Of a stretch of 64,000 bases of DNA, positions 32,840 to 41,687 are shown piece after piece (position 1 is the first letter of the stretch; each line of letters starts with the position of its first letter). The notes under the pieces are model-generated. The model saw only the letters and a program-made list of their open reading frames with translations, did not search any database and was not told the DNA's origin. Position numbers and translations under genes: made by a program. Source of the stretch: JAJAZB01 sp965249815 (GTDB taxonomy: Bacteria; Bacteroidota; Bacteroidia; Cytophagales; Spirosomataceae); NCBI GenBank assembly GCA_965249815.1, contig CBDFMV010000003.1, positions 186,001-250,000 on the forward strand, given 5' to 3'.

Positions 32840-34402
32840 TCAGTTCCAGCCGCTGTTCACGTCGCCCGCCACGGCGGGGTTGGTGTCTTTTTCCAACTGC
32901 GGAATCGGAAACAGCACGTGCTTGGCCTGGAAGGGCTGCTTGCCGATTTGCAGTTGCTTTTCGGCATTGATGACCTGCTGGGCCACGCCCCAGCGGTTGA
33001 GGTCGAACCACCGCTGCTGTTCGCCGGTGAGTTCCAACTGGCGCTCGCGGCGCACGAGGGCGCGGGCGGCGGCCTGGTCGCCAAGGGTTTTGTACTCGAA
33101 GGCCTTCACCCGGCTGCGCACCTGGTTGACGAGCGGCAGGGCTTTGTCGGCCTGCCCCTGCTCCACGTAGGCCTCGGCCAGCATCAGCAGCACGTCGGCG
33201 TAGCGCACCACCTGCGAGTTGATGTTCGATTGGGGCTGCTCTTCTTTTTCCTTCGCTTCGTAGTGGTGGTACTTGCGGAAGCGGTAGCCGTTGGCGGCGT
33301 TGTACGGATAGGGCTTGGCCCCGCCCGCGCAGGCGTTGCAGTAGTCGGCGTCGCCGCCACTGGCCGCGTCGCCGTAGAAGGTCAGCTTGCCACGGGGGTC
33401 CACGTAGTCCTTGCCGGTTTCGTCTTTGTATTTGAAACTCCGCACGGCGGCGTCGGAAATGAACACGTTGCGCCAGTCGTTCCAGCCGTACTCCATCGCC
33501 CGGCCCGAGTGGGTGGCCTTGCCGCCCCAGGCTTCCTGCCCGCCAAACATGTAGTAGGCGTTGCCTTTGTCCCAACCGCCCCAGAGGTGGGGCACGTCGA
33601 AGATGGTTTCGGCATTGCCGCTGTTTTCATCCGAAAAAAGCAGGTCGTAGTTGCTTTCGAGTTTGTAAGCAAACGGCGCCGTGCGGAGTTTTTCGAGTTG
33701 GGTCGCGGCTTCCGGGTACTTTTTCTGGTACAGCAGCGACTTGCCCAGCAGCGCAATAGCGGCACCTTTGGTGGCCCGGCCCCGGTCGGCGTCGGTGTAT
33801 TTCAGGGGCAACGCGTCGGCGGCGGCGGTCAGGTCAGCCTCGACGGCTTTCCAGACGTCGGCCACGCTCGAACGGGGCGTGAACAAGTCCGACGAGGAGG
33901 CAAAATCCGCCTTGAGCGGCACCCGGCCCCAGAGGTTGACGAGCATGAACTCGGCGTAGCCTTTCAGAAACCGCGCTTCGCCGATGTACTGCGTCCGCAG
34001 GGCCTTTTCTTCGTCGGTGGTGGGTGCCCATTTGCCGGCTTTGTCCACCACGAGGTTGGCCCGCAGAATCATCCGGTAGAGCGTCCGCCAGAGGTCGGTG
34101 AGTTGCTTCTGGCTGCTTTCGTAGCTGAAATCGTGGAACTGGAGTAAATCGCCCAGCAGGGGCGCGTCGCGCTCGGCGTCGTTGCCGAGCAAATCGGCGA
34201 TGAAGTACCAGTCGCGCGACCAGAGGCCGGTTTGCAGCAGCACCGAGTACGTGCCCACGACAGCCTCGTTGAACTGCGGCGCCGACTGAAAGTACGTGGC
34301 GTCGGAGTACTGGTTTTCGTTCTTCAAATCGAGGATTTCCTCTTTGCAACTCGTGGCCAGGAGCGTCGAGAAAAGCAGGAGGCTGAAAGTTATCTTTTTC
34401 AT
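32840..34402 (-). CDS. SusD/RagB family nutrient-binding lipoprotein
   Basis: A 520-residue surface lipoprotein that by family forms the lid of a SusC transporter. The lipobox is LLATSC with Cys19. The N-terminal SusD-like region (ILDLKNENQYSDATYFQSAP) and the C-terminal RagB part (RYADVLLMLAEAYVEQGQAD, then RRERQLELTGEQQRWFDLNR) are clear; it ends near HVLFPIPQLEKDTNP. It follows the SusC gene by 42 bases. The ligand is not predictable: no glycosidase, sulfatase or peptidase is linked to the locus. Confidence 0.95.
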   Translation of the reverse strand: MKKITFSLLLFSTLLATSCKEEILDLKNENQYSDATYFQSAPQFNEAVVGTYSVLLQTGLWSRDWYFIADLLGNDAERDAPLLGDLLQFHDFSYESSQKQLTDLWRTLYRMILRANLVVDKAGKWAPTTDEEKALRTQYIGEARFLKGYAEFMLVNLWGRVPLKADFASSSDLFTPRSSVADVWKAVEADLTAAADALPLKYTDADRGRATKGAAIALLGKSLLYQKKYPEAATQLEKLRTAPFAYKLESNYDLLFSDENSGNAETIFDVPHLWGGWDKGNAYYMFGGQEAWGGKATHSGRAMEYGWNDWRNVFISDAAVRSFKYKDETGKDYVDPRGKLTFYGDAASGGDADYCNACAGGAKPYPYNAANGYRFRKYHHYEAKEKEEQPQSNINSQVVRYADVLLMLAEAYVEQGQADKALPLVNQVRSRVKAFEYKTLGDQAAARALVRRERQLELTGEQQRWFDLNRWGVAQQVINAEKQLQIGKQPFQAKHVLFPIPQLEKDTNPAVAGDVNSGWN

Positions 34403-34444
34403 GTCAGTTCAAAGTTATTCAAAAACGGTGTGTTCCGGTCAACG

Positions 34445-37400
34445 TCAGAAGCCCAGTTGCAGGCCCAGCAGGAAAGTACGCGGCTGGGGGTACTGCCCGT
34501 TGTCGATGCCGCGCTGGAAGAGAAAATCGCCCTGGGAGCTGACCTCCGGGTCGTAACCGGTGTACTTGGTCACGGTCAGCAGGTTTTGGGCCGTCACATA
34601 CAGCCGCACGTTGGTGACGGCGTTGCCGGTCCAGTTGCCGAGCAGGGTTTTGGGCAAACTGTAGCCCAGCGTGACGTTGCGGACGCGCAGGTAGGCTCCG
34701 TTTTCAACGTAGAAACTCGACGGACGGGTGAAATTAGCCGCCGAATTCTGGCCCGCGCGGGGCAGGCTCGCCACGTCGCCGTCTTTGCGCCAGCGGTCGA
34801 GGATGGCCGTTTCGGAGTTGAAGGGCCGGGTCATGCCGCGGGTCCAGTACTTCATGCCATTAAGCAACTGCACGCCGCCGAGGCCCTGCATGGCCACCAT
34901 CAGGTCGAAGCCCCGGAAGCTCACGTTGAGGTTGGCCCCGTACTGCCACTTCGGAATCGGGCTGCCGAGGTAGGTCTGGTCTTTTTCGTCCACGACGCCG
35001 TCGCCGTTGAGGTCTTTGTAGAGAAAATCCCCGGCCTTGATGTCTTTCTGCATGGTTTGCAGGCCGCTGGCTTCGGCGGTGGTCGAAAGCACACGGTCCA
35101 CGACGTAGCCGTAAAACGACCCGACCGGCTGGCCCACGTCGGTGCGGGTGGTCGAGGAAATCTGGTTGACGGCCCCGCTCACGATGGGCGTGGCGCCTTC
35201 GGTGCCCAGCGATTTCACCTCGTTTTCGTTGTACGACAGGTTGCCGCTCACGCTGTAGCGGAAGTCGCCGCTCTGGCCCTGGAAGGTCAGCGAGGTTTCA
35301 AACCCTTTGTTGAAAGCACTGGCCGCGTTGAGCGGAATCCGCCCGGTGACGTCGTAGGGACCGCCCACGCCGGTCGAGAGCGGGATGGGGACGTAAACCA
35401 GCAGGCCGTTGTTCTGGCGGTTGTAGTAGTCGAGCGTCAGCAACACGCGGTTGCGCAGCAGGGCAACGTCGAGGCCCACGTCCGTCTGGGTGGTTTCTTC
35501 CCAGCGCAGGTTGGGGCTGGCGGCCTGGTTGACGGTCGCGCCCTGGGCGTAGTCTTTGTTGGTTCCCAGCGAGTACACCGAGTTGTTGTTGCTCAGCCCT
35601 TTGAACACATTGACCTGGTCGAGAAAACCGGGAATGGAGGCGTTGCCCGTCCGGCCCCAACTGGCGCGCAGTTTAAGGTCGTTGATGACGGTGAGGTCTT
35701 TCATGAAGGCCTCTTCGGAAACCCGCCAGGCCACGCCCACGGCGGGGAAGTTGCCGAAGCGGTTGCTTTTGCCAAAAACCGGCACGCCGTCGCGGCGGAA
35801 GGAGGCCGTGAGCAGGTAGCGGCCCAGCAAGCCGTAATTGACCCGGGCGAAGTACGACAACTGCGAATAGCCCCCGGCGCTGGCCCCGCTGATGGAGTTT
35901 TTGCCCGCCGCACCGATTTGCTTGATCTGGTCGTTCGGAAATTCGCTGCCCGTTACGTTGAGGCTGCGGTACACGCCCCCGCGCTGGTAGGTGTTGCCCA
36001 CGATGGCGTTGAAGCTGTGAATGCCCCATTTTTTGTCGTAGGAAAGGATGTTTTCAATCAGCGGCGTGATGCTCCAGCCGTAGTTTTCCGTGATGCTGTT
36101 GGGGTTGAGCAGGTTGCCGTTGCGGTTGGCCTGGGCGTAGTTGTAGCCGCTGTAATTCCAGAAACTGAGCGAGGCCTGGGTGCGCCACTTCAGGCCGTTC
36201 CAGATGTCGAATTCGCCCCAAAACTGCCCGTAGTTGTTGATGTCGCGGTTTTTCCGCTCCGTCAGGTACATCGTCGTGAAGGGGTTGAAGGCGTCGTTGA
36301 GGTCTTCGATGGTCGTCACGCGGGCGTAACCGCCGAGGTTGTTGGGGTCTTCGATGGGCGCGTAGGGCGGCATGCGGATGGCGTCGAGGAAACTGGCCGT
36401 GTTGCCGGTCGTCAGCCGGTACTGGAAGTTGAACACCTGCCCCAGCCGGAGGCGTTTGCCCACGTGCTCTTCGAGGCTGCCGCGCAGGTTGAAGCGCTTG
36501 AACCGGTACGGCCGCATGATGGCTTCCTGGTCGGCGTAGCCGAACGACACGCTGTACGTGGTTTTTTCGCTGCCCCCCGAAATGCCGAGGTTGTGCTCCT
36601 GAATTTTCGCGGTTTGGAATACCTCGTTCTGCCAGTTGGTGCGGTCCACGCGGGCGTCGGGCGAGGTGAGTTTGGGCGGCAGTTTGGTGCCGGTCGTGAC
36701 GGCGTAGTCGTTCACGAAGTCGATGTACTGCCCGGCGTTGAGCAGGTCGAGTTTTTTCCAGGGTTGGGCCACGCCGATGGAGCCGCTGTAGGTCAGGCGC
36801 GGTGCGCCGGTTTTGCCTTTTTTGGTCGTCACGATGACCACGCCGTTGGCACCGCGTGCCCCGTAAATGGCCACCGACGAGGCGTCTTTCAGCACCGTGA
36901 TTTCGTCGATGTCGTTGGGGTTGATGGCGTTGAATTCGCCCGAACCCGACTGGATGCCGTCGATGACGTAAAGCGGCTCGGCGTTGGTAAACGTGCCCGT
37001 GCCGCGCACCACGATGCTCGTGCCCGAACCGGGCAGGCCGCTGTTGTTGATCACCTGCACCCCGGCCAGTTTGCCCTGGATGAGCTGGCTGGCCTGGCTC
37101 ACGTTCACGTCGCCGAATTCCTTGCGGCCCGCCACGCCCACGGCCCCGATGAGATCTTTTTTCTGGACCGTGCCGTAGCCGATCACCACCGTTTCGCCGA
37201 GCGTCTGCACGTCCACGGCGAGGCTCACGTCCACGGCGGTGCGGTTGCCCACGACCACCTCCTGCCGCACGTAGCCCACGCTCGACACGAGGAGCGTCAC
37301 CTCGCCGTCGGGCACGCTGAGGGCGAAATTCCCCTCGGCGTCGGTGGTGGTGCCGCGCGTAGTGCCTTTCACCTGCACGTTGGCGCCCGGAATGCCCGTG

Positions 37401-37894
37401 TTTTCGCTGGCCGACGACACCCGGCCCGTGATGCGGCGGTCCACGACCTCGGTCAGCACGATTTCTTCGTTGGTCAGCAGGCGCAAATCACCCACGGCCT
37501 GGCCCGGTTGCGCCGGGTCAGCGGTTGATTTGCGGGCCAGAATCACGAAGACTTTGTCCTGAATCACGCGGTGGGTCAGTTCGACCTGGTCGAGGATTTG
37601 CGTCAGGGCTTCGTCGAGGTTGCGGGCGTTGCGGTCGGAAAACACCACGTACTTGCCGTCGAGCAGGTTGCCGGCGTAAATGAAATTGGCTTTGTGCCGT
37701 TGTTCCAGCGACTGGAGCACATCTTTCAGCGAACGAAACGCGCTGAGGGTGGCGGTGGGCTGCTTGCCGATGGGCGGGGTGCCGTGGCTGCGAGCCAGGA
37801 GTTGCGCCACGCCGGGCCGGGTCGGCAACACAAGCAACCCGCTCAGCAGCAGCATTTTTCCTGTGTACCAAAAGGCGGTAAGGGTCTTTTTCAT
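34445..37894 (-). CDS. SusC/RagA TonB-dependent transporter with STN domain
   Basis: An 1149-residue outer-membrane importer. Order: signal sequence (residues 1-30), STN domain (about 50-110, FRSLKDVLQSLEQRHKANFI), carboxypeptidase-like domain (about 155-240, ENTGIPGANVQVKGTTRGTT), plug (about 245-370, including PLYVIDGIQSGSGEFNAINP and IYGARGANGVVIVTTKKGK), then a 22-strand barrel ending in LLGLQLGF. The STN domain means it can signal to the FecR protein encoded just upstream. It is transcribed with the SusD gene. Confidence 0.95.
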   Translation of the reverse strand: MKKTLTAFWYTGKMLLLSGLLVLPTRPGVAQLLARSHGTPPIGKQPTATLSAFRSLKDVLQSLEQRHKANFIYAGNLLDGKYVVFSDRNARNLDEALTQILDQVELTHRVIQDKVFVILARKSTADPAQPGQAVGDLRLLTNEEIVLTEVVDRRITGRVSSASENTGIPGANVQVKGTTRGTTTDAEGNFALSVPDGEVTLLVSSVGYVRQEVVVGNRTAVDVSLAVDVQTLGETVVIGYGTVQKKDLIGAVGVAGRKEFGDVNVSQASQLIQGKLAGVQVINNSGLPGSGTSIVVRGTGTFTNAEPLYVIDGIQSGSGEFNAINPNDIDEITVLKDASSVAIYGARGANGVVIVTTKKGKTGAPRLTYSGSIGVAQPWKKLDLLNAGQYIDFVNDYAVTTGTKLPPKLTSPDARVDRTNWQNEVFQTAKIQEHNLGISGGSEKTTYSVSFGYADQEAIMRPYRFKRFNLRGSLEEHVGKRLRLGQVFNFQYRLTTGNTASFLDAIRMPPYAPIEDPNNLGGYARVTTIEDLNDAFNPFTTMYLTERKNRDINNYGQFWGEFDIWNGLKWRTQASLSFWNYSGYNYAQANRNGNLLNPNSITENYGWSITPLIENILSYDKKWGIHSFNAIVGNTYQRGGVYRSLNVTGSEFPNDQIKQIGAAGKNSISGASAGGYSQLSYFARVNYGLLGRYLLTASFRRDGVPVFGKSNRFGNFPAVGVAWRVSEEAFMKDLTVINDLKLRASWGRTGNASIPGFLDQVNVFKGLSNNNSVYSLGTNKDYAQGATVNQAASPNLRWEETTQTDVGLDVALLRNRVLLTLDYYNRQNNGLLVYVPIPLSTGVGGPYDVTGRIPLNAASAFNKGFETSLTFQGQSGDFRYSVSGNLSYNENEVKSLGTEGATPIVSGAVNQISSTTRTDVGQPVGSFYGYVVDRVLSTTAEASGLQTMQKDIKAGDFLYKDLNGDGVVDEKDQTYLGSPIPKWQYGANLNVSFRGFDLMVAMQGLGGVQLLNGMKYWTRGMTRPFNSETAILDRWRKDGDVASLPRAGQNSAANFTRPSSFYVENGAYLRVRNVTLGYSLPKTLLGNWTGNAVTNVRLYVTAQNLLTVTKYTGYDPEVSSQGDFLFQRGIDNGQYPQPRTFLLGLQLGF

Positions 37895-37950
37895 AAAATA
37901 ATCAGGAGGTTTATCGGAAAAGGGTGTACGAGTGCGTAGGTGAACGGTTT

Positions 37951-38994
37951 TCAGTGACGTCGGCTGATGAGAACGCTCTTGTCGGTGCGGGCGATATCGA
38001 GGTTGAGCGCCGTGGCCAGGGCTTCGAGAAACACGGTTTCGTCCTGGGTGGAAATGGCCCCGGTGAGGGTTTCGGTGCGGAGGGCGGGTTCGGCAAACTG
38101 CACCCGCCAGCCGTACACGTCCTCGATTTGCTCGGCCACCTGGCTCAGCGGCGTGTGGTCGAAGAGGAACTGTTGCGATTTCCAGGACGAAAACACCTCG
38201 GGCCGCACGGCCACGGGCGTCAGCCGCACGGCGCGCCTGAAGTCGGTTACTTCGACCAACTGGCCGGGTTTCATCACCACCTCACGCCGGAGGCTGTCGT
38301 CGGCCAGCCGCAGCCGGATGCGCCCCGAATTGAGCACCACCTGCACCCGGTGGCGGCGGTGGCGCACGTTGAACTGCGTGCCGAGCACCTCGATGTCCAC
38401 CCCCGCCGTGTGAACGGTGAACTTGACGGGCTGGCCCGTGACCTCGCGGTGGGTTACTTCAAAAAACGCTTCGCCGTCGAGCCACACCTCGCGGTCGCGG
38501 CCCGAGGCCCAGTTGGTCGAACGGGTGAGTCTGGAGTTGGCGTTGAGCGTTACCCGCGAGCCGTCCGGCAGGCGGAGCACGTCGGTTTTGCCGAAGCCGG
38601 TGCGGCGGGCCAGGTCGGTGGAAGTTGGCGCGGGCCGGAGGTTCCACCACACCACGCCGCCGAGGGTGAGCACCACGGCCGCCGCTGCTGCCCAGCGGAG
38701 CCAGCGGGAGTCGAGGCGACGAACGCCGGTCGGCGGCTGATGGACCGCGCCGTCGAGGGTTTTCTCAAACCGTCTCAGGGCTTCAGCGCGCTCAACGGGA
38801 AAGTCGGCGCGGTACCGGCTCGCCCGCAGGGTTTCGAGGAGGTGACGGGCTTCGGCCAGGTCGGTGTGTTGGGTGGGGTGGTCGTTGGCCCACTGTTCCC
38901 AGAACTGCGCGGCGCGGGGGTCACTCCCGGCCACCCATTCCTGAAACGAGGCATCGGCCGCAAAGTCGGCGGCATCGAACGAAGAAAAATCCAT
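37951..38994 (-). CDS. FecR family anti-sigma factor
   Basis: A 347-residue inner-membrane regulator. Residues 1-85 form the cytoplasmic anti-sigma part (FQEWVAGSDPRAAQFWEQWA). One membrane segment, WLRWAAAAAVVLTLGGVVWW, lies near residue 95. The periplasmic FecR domain has TDVLRLPDGSRVTLNANSRL near 135, EVWLDGEAFFEVTH near 165 and the STN-contacting C-terminal part. It would relay ligand binding at the neighbouring SusC transporter to the ECF sigma factor encoded upstream. Confidence 0.93.
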   Translation of the reverse strand: MDFSSFDAADFAADASFQEWVAGSDPRAAQFWEQWANDHPTQHTDLAEARHLLETLRASRYRADFPVERAEALRRFEKTLDGAVHQPPTGVRRLDSRWLRWAAAAAVVLTLGGVVWWNLRPAPTSTDLARRTGFGKTDVLRLPDGSRVTLNANSRLTRSTNWASGRDREVWLDGEAFFEVTHREVTGQPVKFTVHTAGVDIEVLGTQFNVRHRRHRVQVVLNSGRIRLRLADDSLRREVVMKPGQLVEVTDFRRAVRLTPVAVRPEVFSSWKSQQFLFDHTPLSQVAEQIEDVYGWRVQFAEPALRTETLTGAISTQDETVFLEALATALNLDIARTDKSVLISRRH

Positions 38995-39103
38995 TACCGG
39001 AGCAGTTGATTGCCAATAAGAATCGGCACCGCCCGGTTTCTAATGGAAAATACAGGATTATTTTTTGAAAAATTTTCAGGGGAAGGCTTGGAACCGGATG
39101 GGC

Positions 39104-39189
39104 GTTTCACCCCCAACCCCCTGAAGGGGGCTTTCCCGCCCAAAGATTTTGTCTACGAAAAGCCCCCTTCAGGGGGTTGGGGGTGAAAC
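39104..39189. repeat. Perfect palindrome, CCCCCTGAAGGGGG type
   Basis: Arms of 31 bases at 39104-39134 and 39159-39189 pair perfectly (GTTTCACCCCCAACCCCCTG and on). Each arm itself contains a small palindrome, CCCCCTGAAGGGGG. It fills much of the 212-base gap between the sigma-factor and FecR genes. Confidence 0.85.
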
Positions 39190-39206
39190 ACATCCCTCGG
39201 TGCTTT

Positions 39207-39782
39207 TCACAACATCGCCAGCAGAATCCCCACTCCCAGCATCAGGTACTTGCGCAGCCCCTTCAGCGCCTGGTGCACGAGATTGTACACGGGCTGAAAC
39301 CCAATGCCCATCACGTCGGCGATTTGTTCGTAGGAAAGGTCTTCGTAAAACTTCAGGTACACGGCCTCGCGCTGGCGTTTGGTAAGTTGGCTAAGGGCGT
39401 AGAGCAATTTCTGGCGCTGTTCTTCCTCGCCCAGTTGGGCCACCAGCAGATCCTCCGCCGAAAACACGACGCCTCCCTCGTGAGCGAAGGTGTCGGCTTC
39501 GGCCTGCTCGCGCAACACGAACAGGTGGTGGCGATACAGGCGGCGGCGCAGGGCCGTGAGCAGGTACGATTTTACCACCTGCACGTCGGCCAGGGCCTGG
39601 CGGCGCGCCCAGAGTTCCGCGAATACTTCCTGAATGGCGTCTTTGGTGGCCTCCACGTCCCCGTTGGCCAGTTTCAGGCCGTAGCGGTAGAGGTCGTCGT
39701 GGTAGCGGCGCAACAATTCCGCCAGCGACGAGCCGTCCCCGCGTTTGAAGCGCTGCCAAAGATCGTAGTCCGGAGGGTTCAT
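39207..39782 (-). CDS. RNA polymerase ECF sigma factor
   Basis: A 191-residue sigma-70 family ECF factor. Region 2 is visible at about residues 20-65 (LLRRYHDDLYRYGLKLANGD, IQEVFAELWARRQAL) and region 4 at about 128-180 (LTKRQREAVYLKFYEDLSYE, QIADVMGIGFQPVYNLVHQA). It heads the series sigma - FecR - SusC - SusD, the standard trans-envelope signalling arrangement of Bacteroidota. The ATG at 39782 gives normal family length. Confidence 0.93.
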   Translation of the reverse strand: MNPPDYDLWQRFKRGDGSSLAELLRRYHDDLYRYGLKLANGDVEATKDAIQEVFAELWARRQALADVQVVKSYLLTALRRRLYRHHLFVLREQAEADTFAHEGGVVFSAEDLLVAQLGEEEQRQKLLYALSQLTKRQREAVYLKFYEDLSYEQIADVMGIGFQPVYNLVHQALKGLRKYLMLGVGILLAML

Positions 39783-39905
39783 GCCGAATTCCCGGAAAAG
39801 GGAAAACTTTTACATAAGTAGTTGAATTCACGGACTCGTGAAAACCACCCGCCTGTTTTGCGCGAAATCCTCAGCGCCTCCGTGGGGTTTCGGCGGTGGG
39901 TGGCG

Positions 39906-39913
39906 TACTTTTG
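39906..39913 (+). promoter_or_regulatory. -7 promoter box of the FAD oxidoreductase / GNAT pair
   Basis: TACTTTTG fits TAnnTTTG and lies 26 bases before the ATG at 39940. The following acetyltransferase gene begins five bases after this first gene ends and probably shares the promoter. Confidence 0.55.
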
Positions 39914-39939
39914 TTTCTCGCAAAACTCCCCCAACACGC

Positions 39940-41169
39940 ATGCGTTCTTCTCCAGTCATCATCATCGGCGCGGGCGTGGCGGGCCTTTCCTGCGCCAAAT
40001 ACCTCCGCGACCGGGGCGTCAATCCGCTGATTCTCGAAGCCACCGACGGCGTGGGCGGGCGCGTTCGCAGCGACGTGGTGGACGGGTTCCGGCTCGACCG
40101 GGGCTTCCAGATTCTGCTCACGGCCTACCCCGAAGCCCAGCGCCTGCTCGATTACGACCGGCTCCGGCTGAAGGCCTTCGAATCGGGCGCGGTCATTCGC
40201 CGACCCGAGGGGTTCACCGTCCTGCCCGACCCGTTCAAGAATCCCGCCGCGCTCCTGCCCGCGCTCACCGCCCCGGTGGGCACGCTGGGCGACAAACTGC
40301 GCACGCTGCGGCTTTCGCTGGAAACCGACGACGCCAACGATGCCGAAATCTTCCGCCATTCGGCCACGGACACGCTCTATTTTCTGCGCGACTACGGGTT
40401 TTCCGAAAAAATGATCGACTTGTTTTTCCGGCCTTTTTTCGGCGGCGTTTTTCTGGAAAACGGCCTCGCCACCTCGTCGAATTTTTTCCGGTTTGCCTTC
40501 AAAAATTTCTTCGCGGGCGAGGCTACCCTGCCCACCGACGGCATCGGGGCCATTGCCGAGCAACTCCACGCGCTGTTGCCGCCGGGCACCGTGCAAACCG
40601 GCACCGCCGTGGCCCGCGTGGACGGCACGACGGTGGTGTTGAAAAACGGCCAGTCGCTCCGGGCCGATTCGGTGGTACTGGCTACCGACGCCCGCGCCGC
40701 CGACGCGCTGCTGGGGCTGCCCGACAAGCGGGTTTTCAACCACACCACCTGCACGTATTTCGCCGCCGAACGCTCGCCGCTCGACCGGAAGATGATCGTC
40801 ATCAACCCCGACCGGCTCTCGGCGGTGCACAACCTCTGCGTACCCAGCGACATTGCACCGAGCTACGCCGCCAACGGCCAGGCGCTGGTCTCCGTCTCGA
40901 CTCAGGGCCTGGAAACCGTGGACGTGCCCGCCCTGACGGCGCGCATCAAAAAAGAACTGACCGGCTGGTTTGGCCCCCAGGTGGCGGACTGGCGCGCTTT
41001 GCGCACGTACCACCTGCCGGAGGCGCTGCCGTATTTCGGTCCCCACGCGGGCATCGGCTCGCTCAAACTCGGCGAGCGACTCTACCAGTGCGGCGATCAG
41101 GTGGCGTACCCGTCGCTCAACGCGGCGATGCAAACGGGCCGCGAAGTGGCCGAACTCATTGCCCGCTGA
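39940..41169 (+). CDS. FAD-dependent amine-oxidase-like flavoprotein
   Basis: A 409-residue flavoprotein of the amine oxidase/protoporphyrinogen-oxidase superfamily. It starts with PVIIIGAGVAGLSCAKYLRD, then LILEATDGVGGRVRSDVVDG (FAD and GG motifs), and ends with YQCGDQVAYPSLNAAMQTGR, the C-terminal FAD-contact region. The ATG at 39940 fits both the promoter box and the Rossmann start. Substrate unknown; this group is common in Cytophagales. It is followed after five bases by a GNAT gene. Confidence 0.85.
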   Translation: MRSSPVIIIGAGVAGLSCAKYLRDRGVNPLILEATDGVGGRVRSDVVDGFRLDRGFQILLTAYPEAQRLLDYDRLRLKAFESGAVIRRPEGFTVLPDPFKNPAALLPALTAPVGTLGDKLRTLRLSLETDDANDAEIFRHSATDTLYFLRDYGFSEKMIDLFFRPFFGGVFLENGLATSSNFFRFAFKNFFAGEATLPTDGIGAIAEQLHALLPPGTVQTGTAVARVDGTTVVLKNGQSLRADSVVLATDARAADALLGLPDKRVFNHTTCTYFAAERSPLDRKMIVINPDRLSAVHNLCVPSDIAPSYAANGQALVSVSTQGLETVDVPALTARIKKELTGWFGPQVADWRALRTYHLPEALPYFGPHAGIGSLKLGERLYQCGDQVAYPSLNAAMQTGREVAELIAR

Positions 41170-41174
41170 ACCGC

Positions 41175-41621
41175 ATGACGCCCCAACTCCGCCCCGCCAC
41201 AACGGCCGATTTGCCGGTGCTGCTCCCGCTGATGGCGGAATTTTACGCCCATTTTCAGTACGCCTTCGACCTGACCCGGCACGAGCGGGTGGTCCGGCGG
41301 TTTCTCGGCGACCCCCACCTCGGTTCGCTCTGGCTGATTGAATGGGACGCCGCGCCGGTGGGCTACGTGGCGCTGCCCTACGGCTACACGTTTGAATTCG
41401 GCGGACGCGACGGGTGGGTGGATGAATTGTTCGTCGCCGACGCGCACCGAGACCGGGGGCTGGGCGGTTGGGCGCTGCGGGAGCTGCAACGCCGGGCGGG
41501 CGACCTGGGCCTGGTGGCGATTCACTTGCAAACCGAGCACTACAACCAGCGGGCCAGGAAGTTGTACGAATCGCTGGGGTTCAGAAACTTAGAGCGCAGT
41601 ACGCTGACGTGGCTGCGTTGA
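41175..41621 (+). CDS. GNAT family N-acetyltransferase
   Basis: A 148-residue acetyltransferase. The fold is recognisable from LRPATTADLPVLLPLMAEFY, the central GYVALPYGYTFEFGGRDGWV, VDELFVADAHRDRGLGGWAL (acetyl-CoA loop RDRGLG) and HLQTEHYNQRARKLYESLGF. The start ATG follows the preceding flavoprotein stop by five bases, so it is the second gene of that unit. The stop codon TGA lies in the first bases of a perfect 28-base palindrome. Substrate unknown. Confidence 0.88.
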   Translation: MTPQLRPATTADLPVLLPLMAEFYAHFQYAFDLTRHERVVRRFLGDPHLGSLWLIEWDAAPVGYVALPYGYTFEFGGRDGWVDELFVADAHRDRGLGGWALRELQRRAGDLGLVAIHLQTEHYNQRARKLYESLGFRNLERSTLTWLR

Positions 41622-41687
41622 AAGCCAGAAGAACGGCAACGTGTGCCTCCGGTCCCCGTGGCACACGTTGCCGTTCTTCTGGCTTTC
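41620..41687. terminator. Perfect 28-bp palindrome between convergent genes
   Basis: Arms at 41620-41647 and 41660-41687 (GAAAGCCAGAAGAACGGCAA and on) pair perfectly around a 12-base loop. It overlaps the last bases of the GNAT stop and the last bases of the convergent flavoprotein gene, so it can end both transcripts. Confidence 0.8.

Noticed and set aside
34232..37528. A 1098-codon open frame on the plus strand
   Set aside because: It is antisense to the SusC gene and has the biased composition of a high-GC shadow frame (Val, His, Arg, Gly rich) with no domain.
32840..39782. Polysaccharide utilisation locus
   Set aside because: SusC/D and regulators are present, but no carbohydrate-active enzyme is linked, so the polysaccharide claim is not supported.
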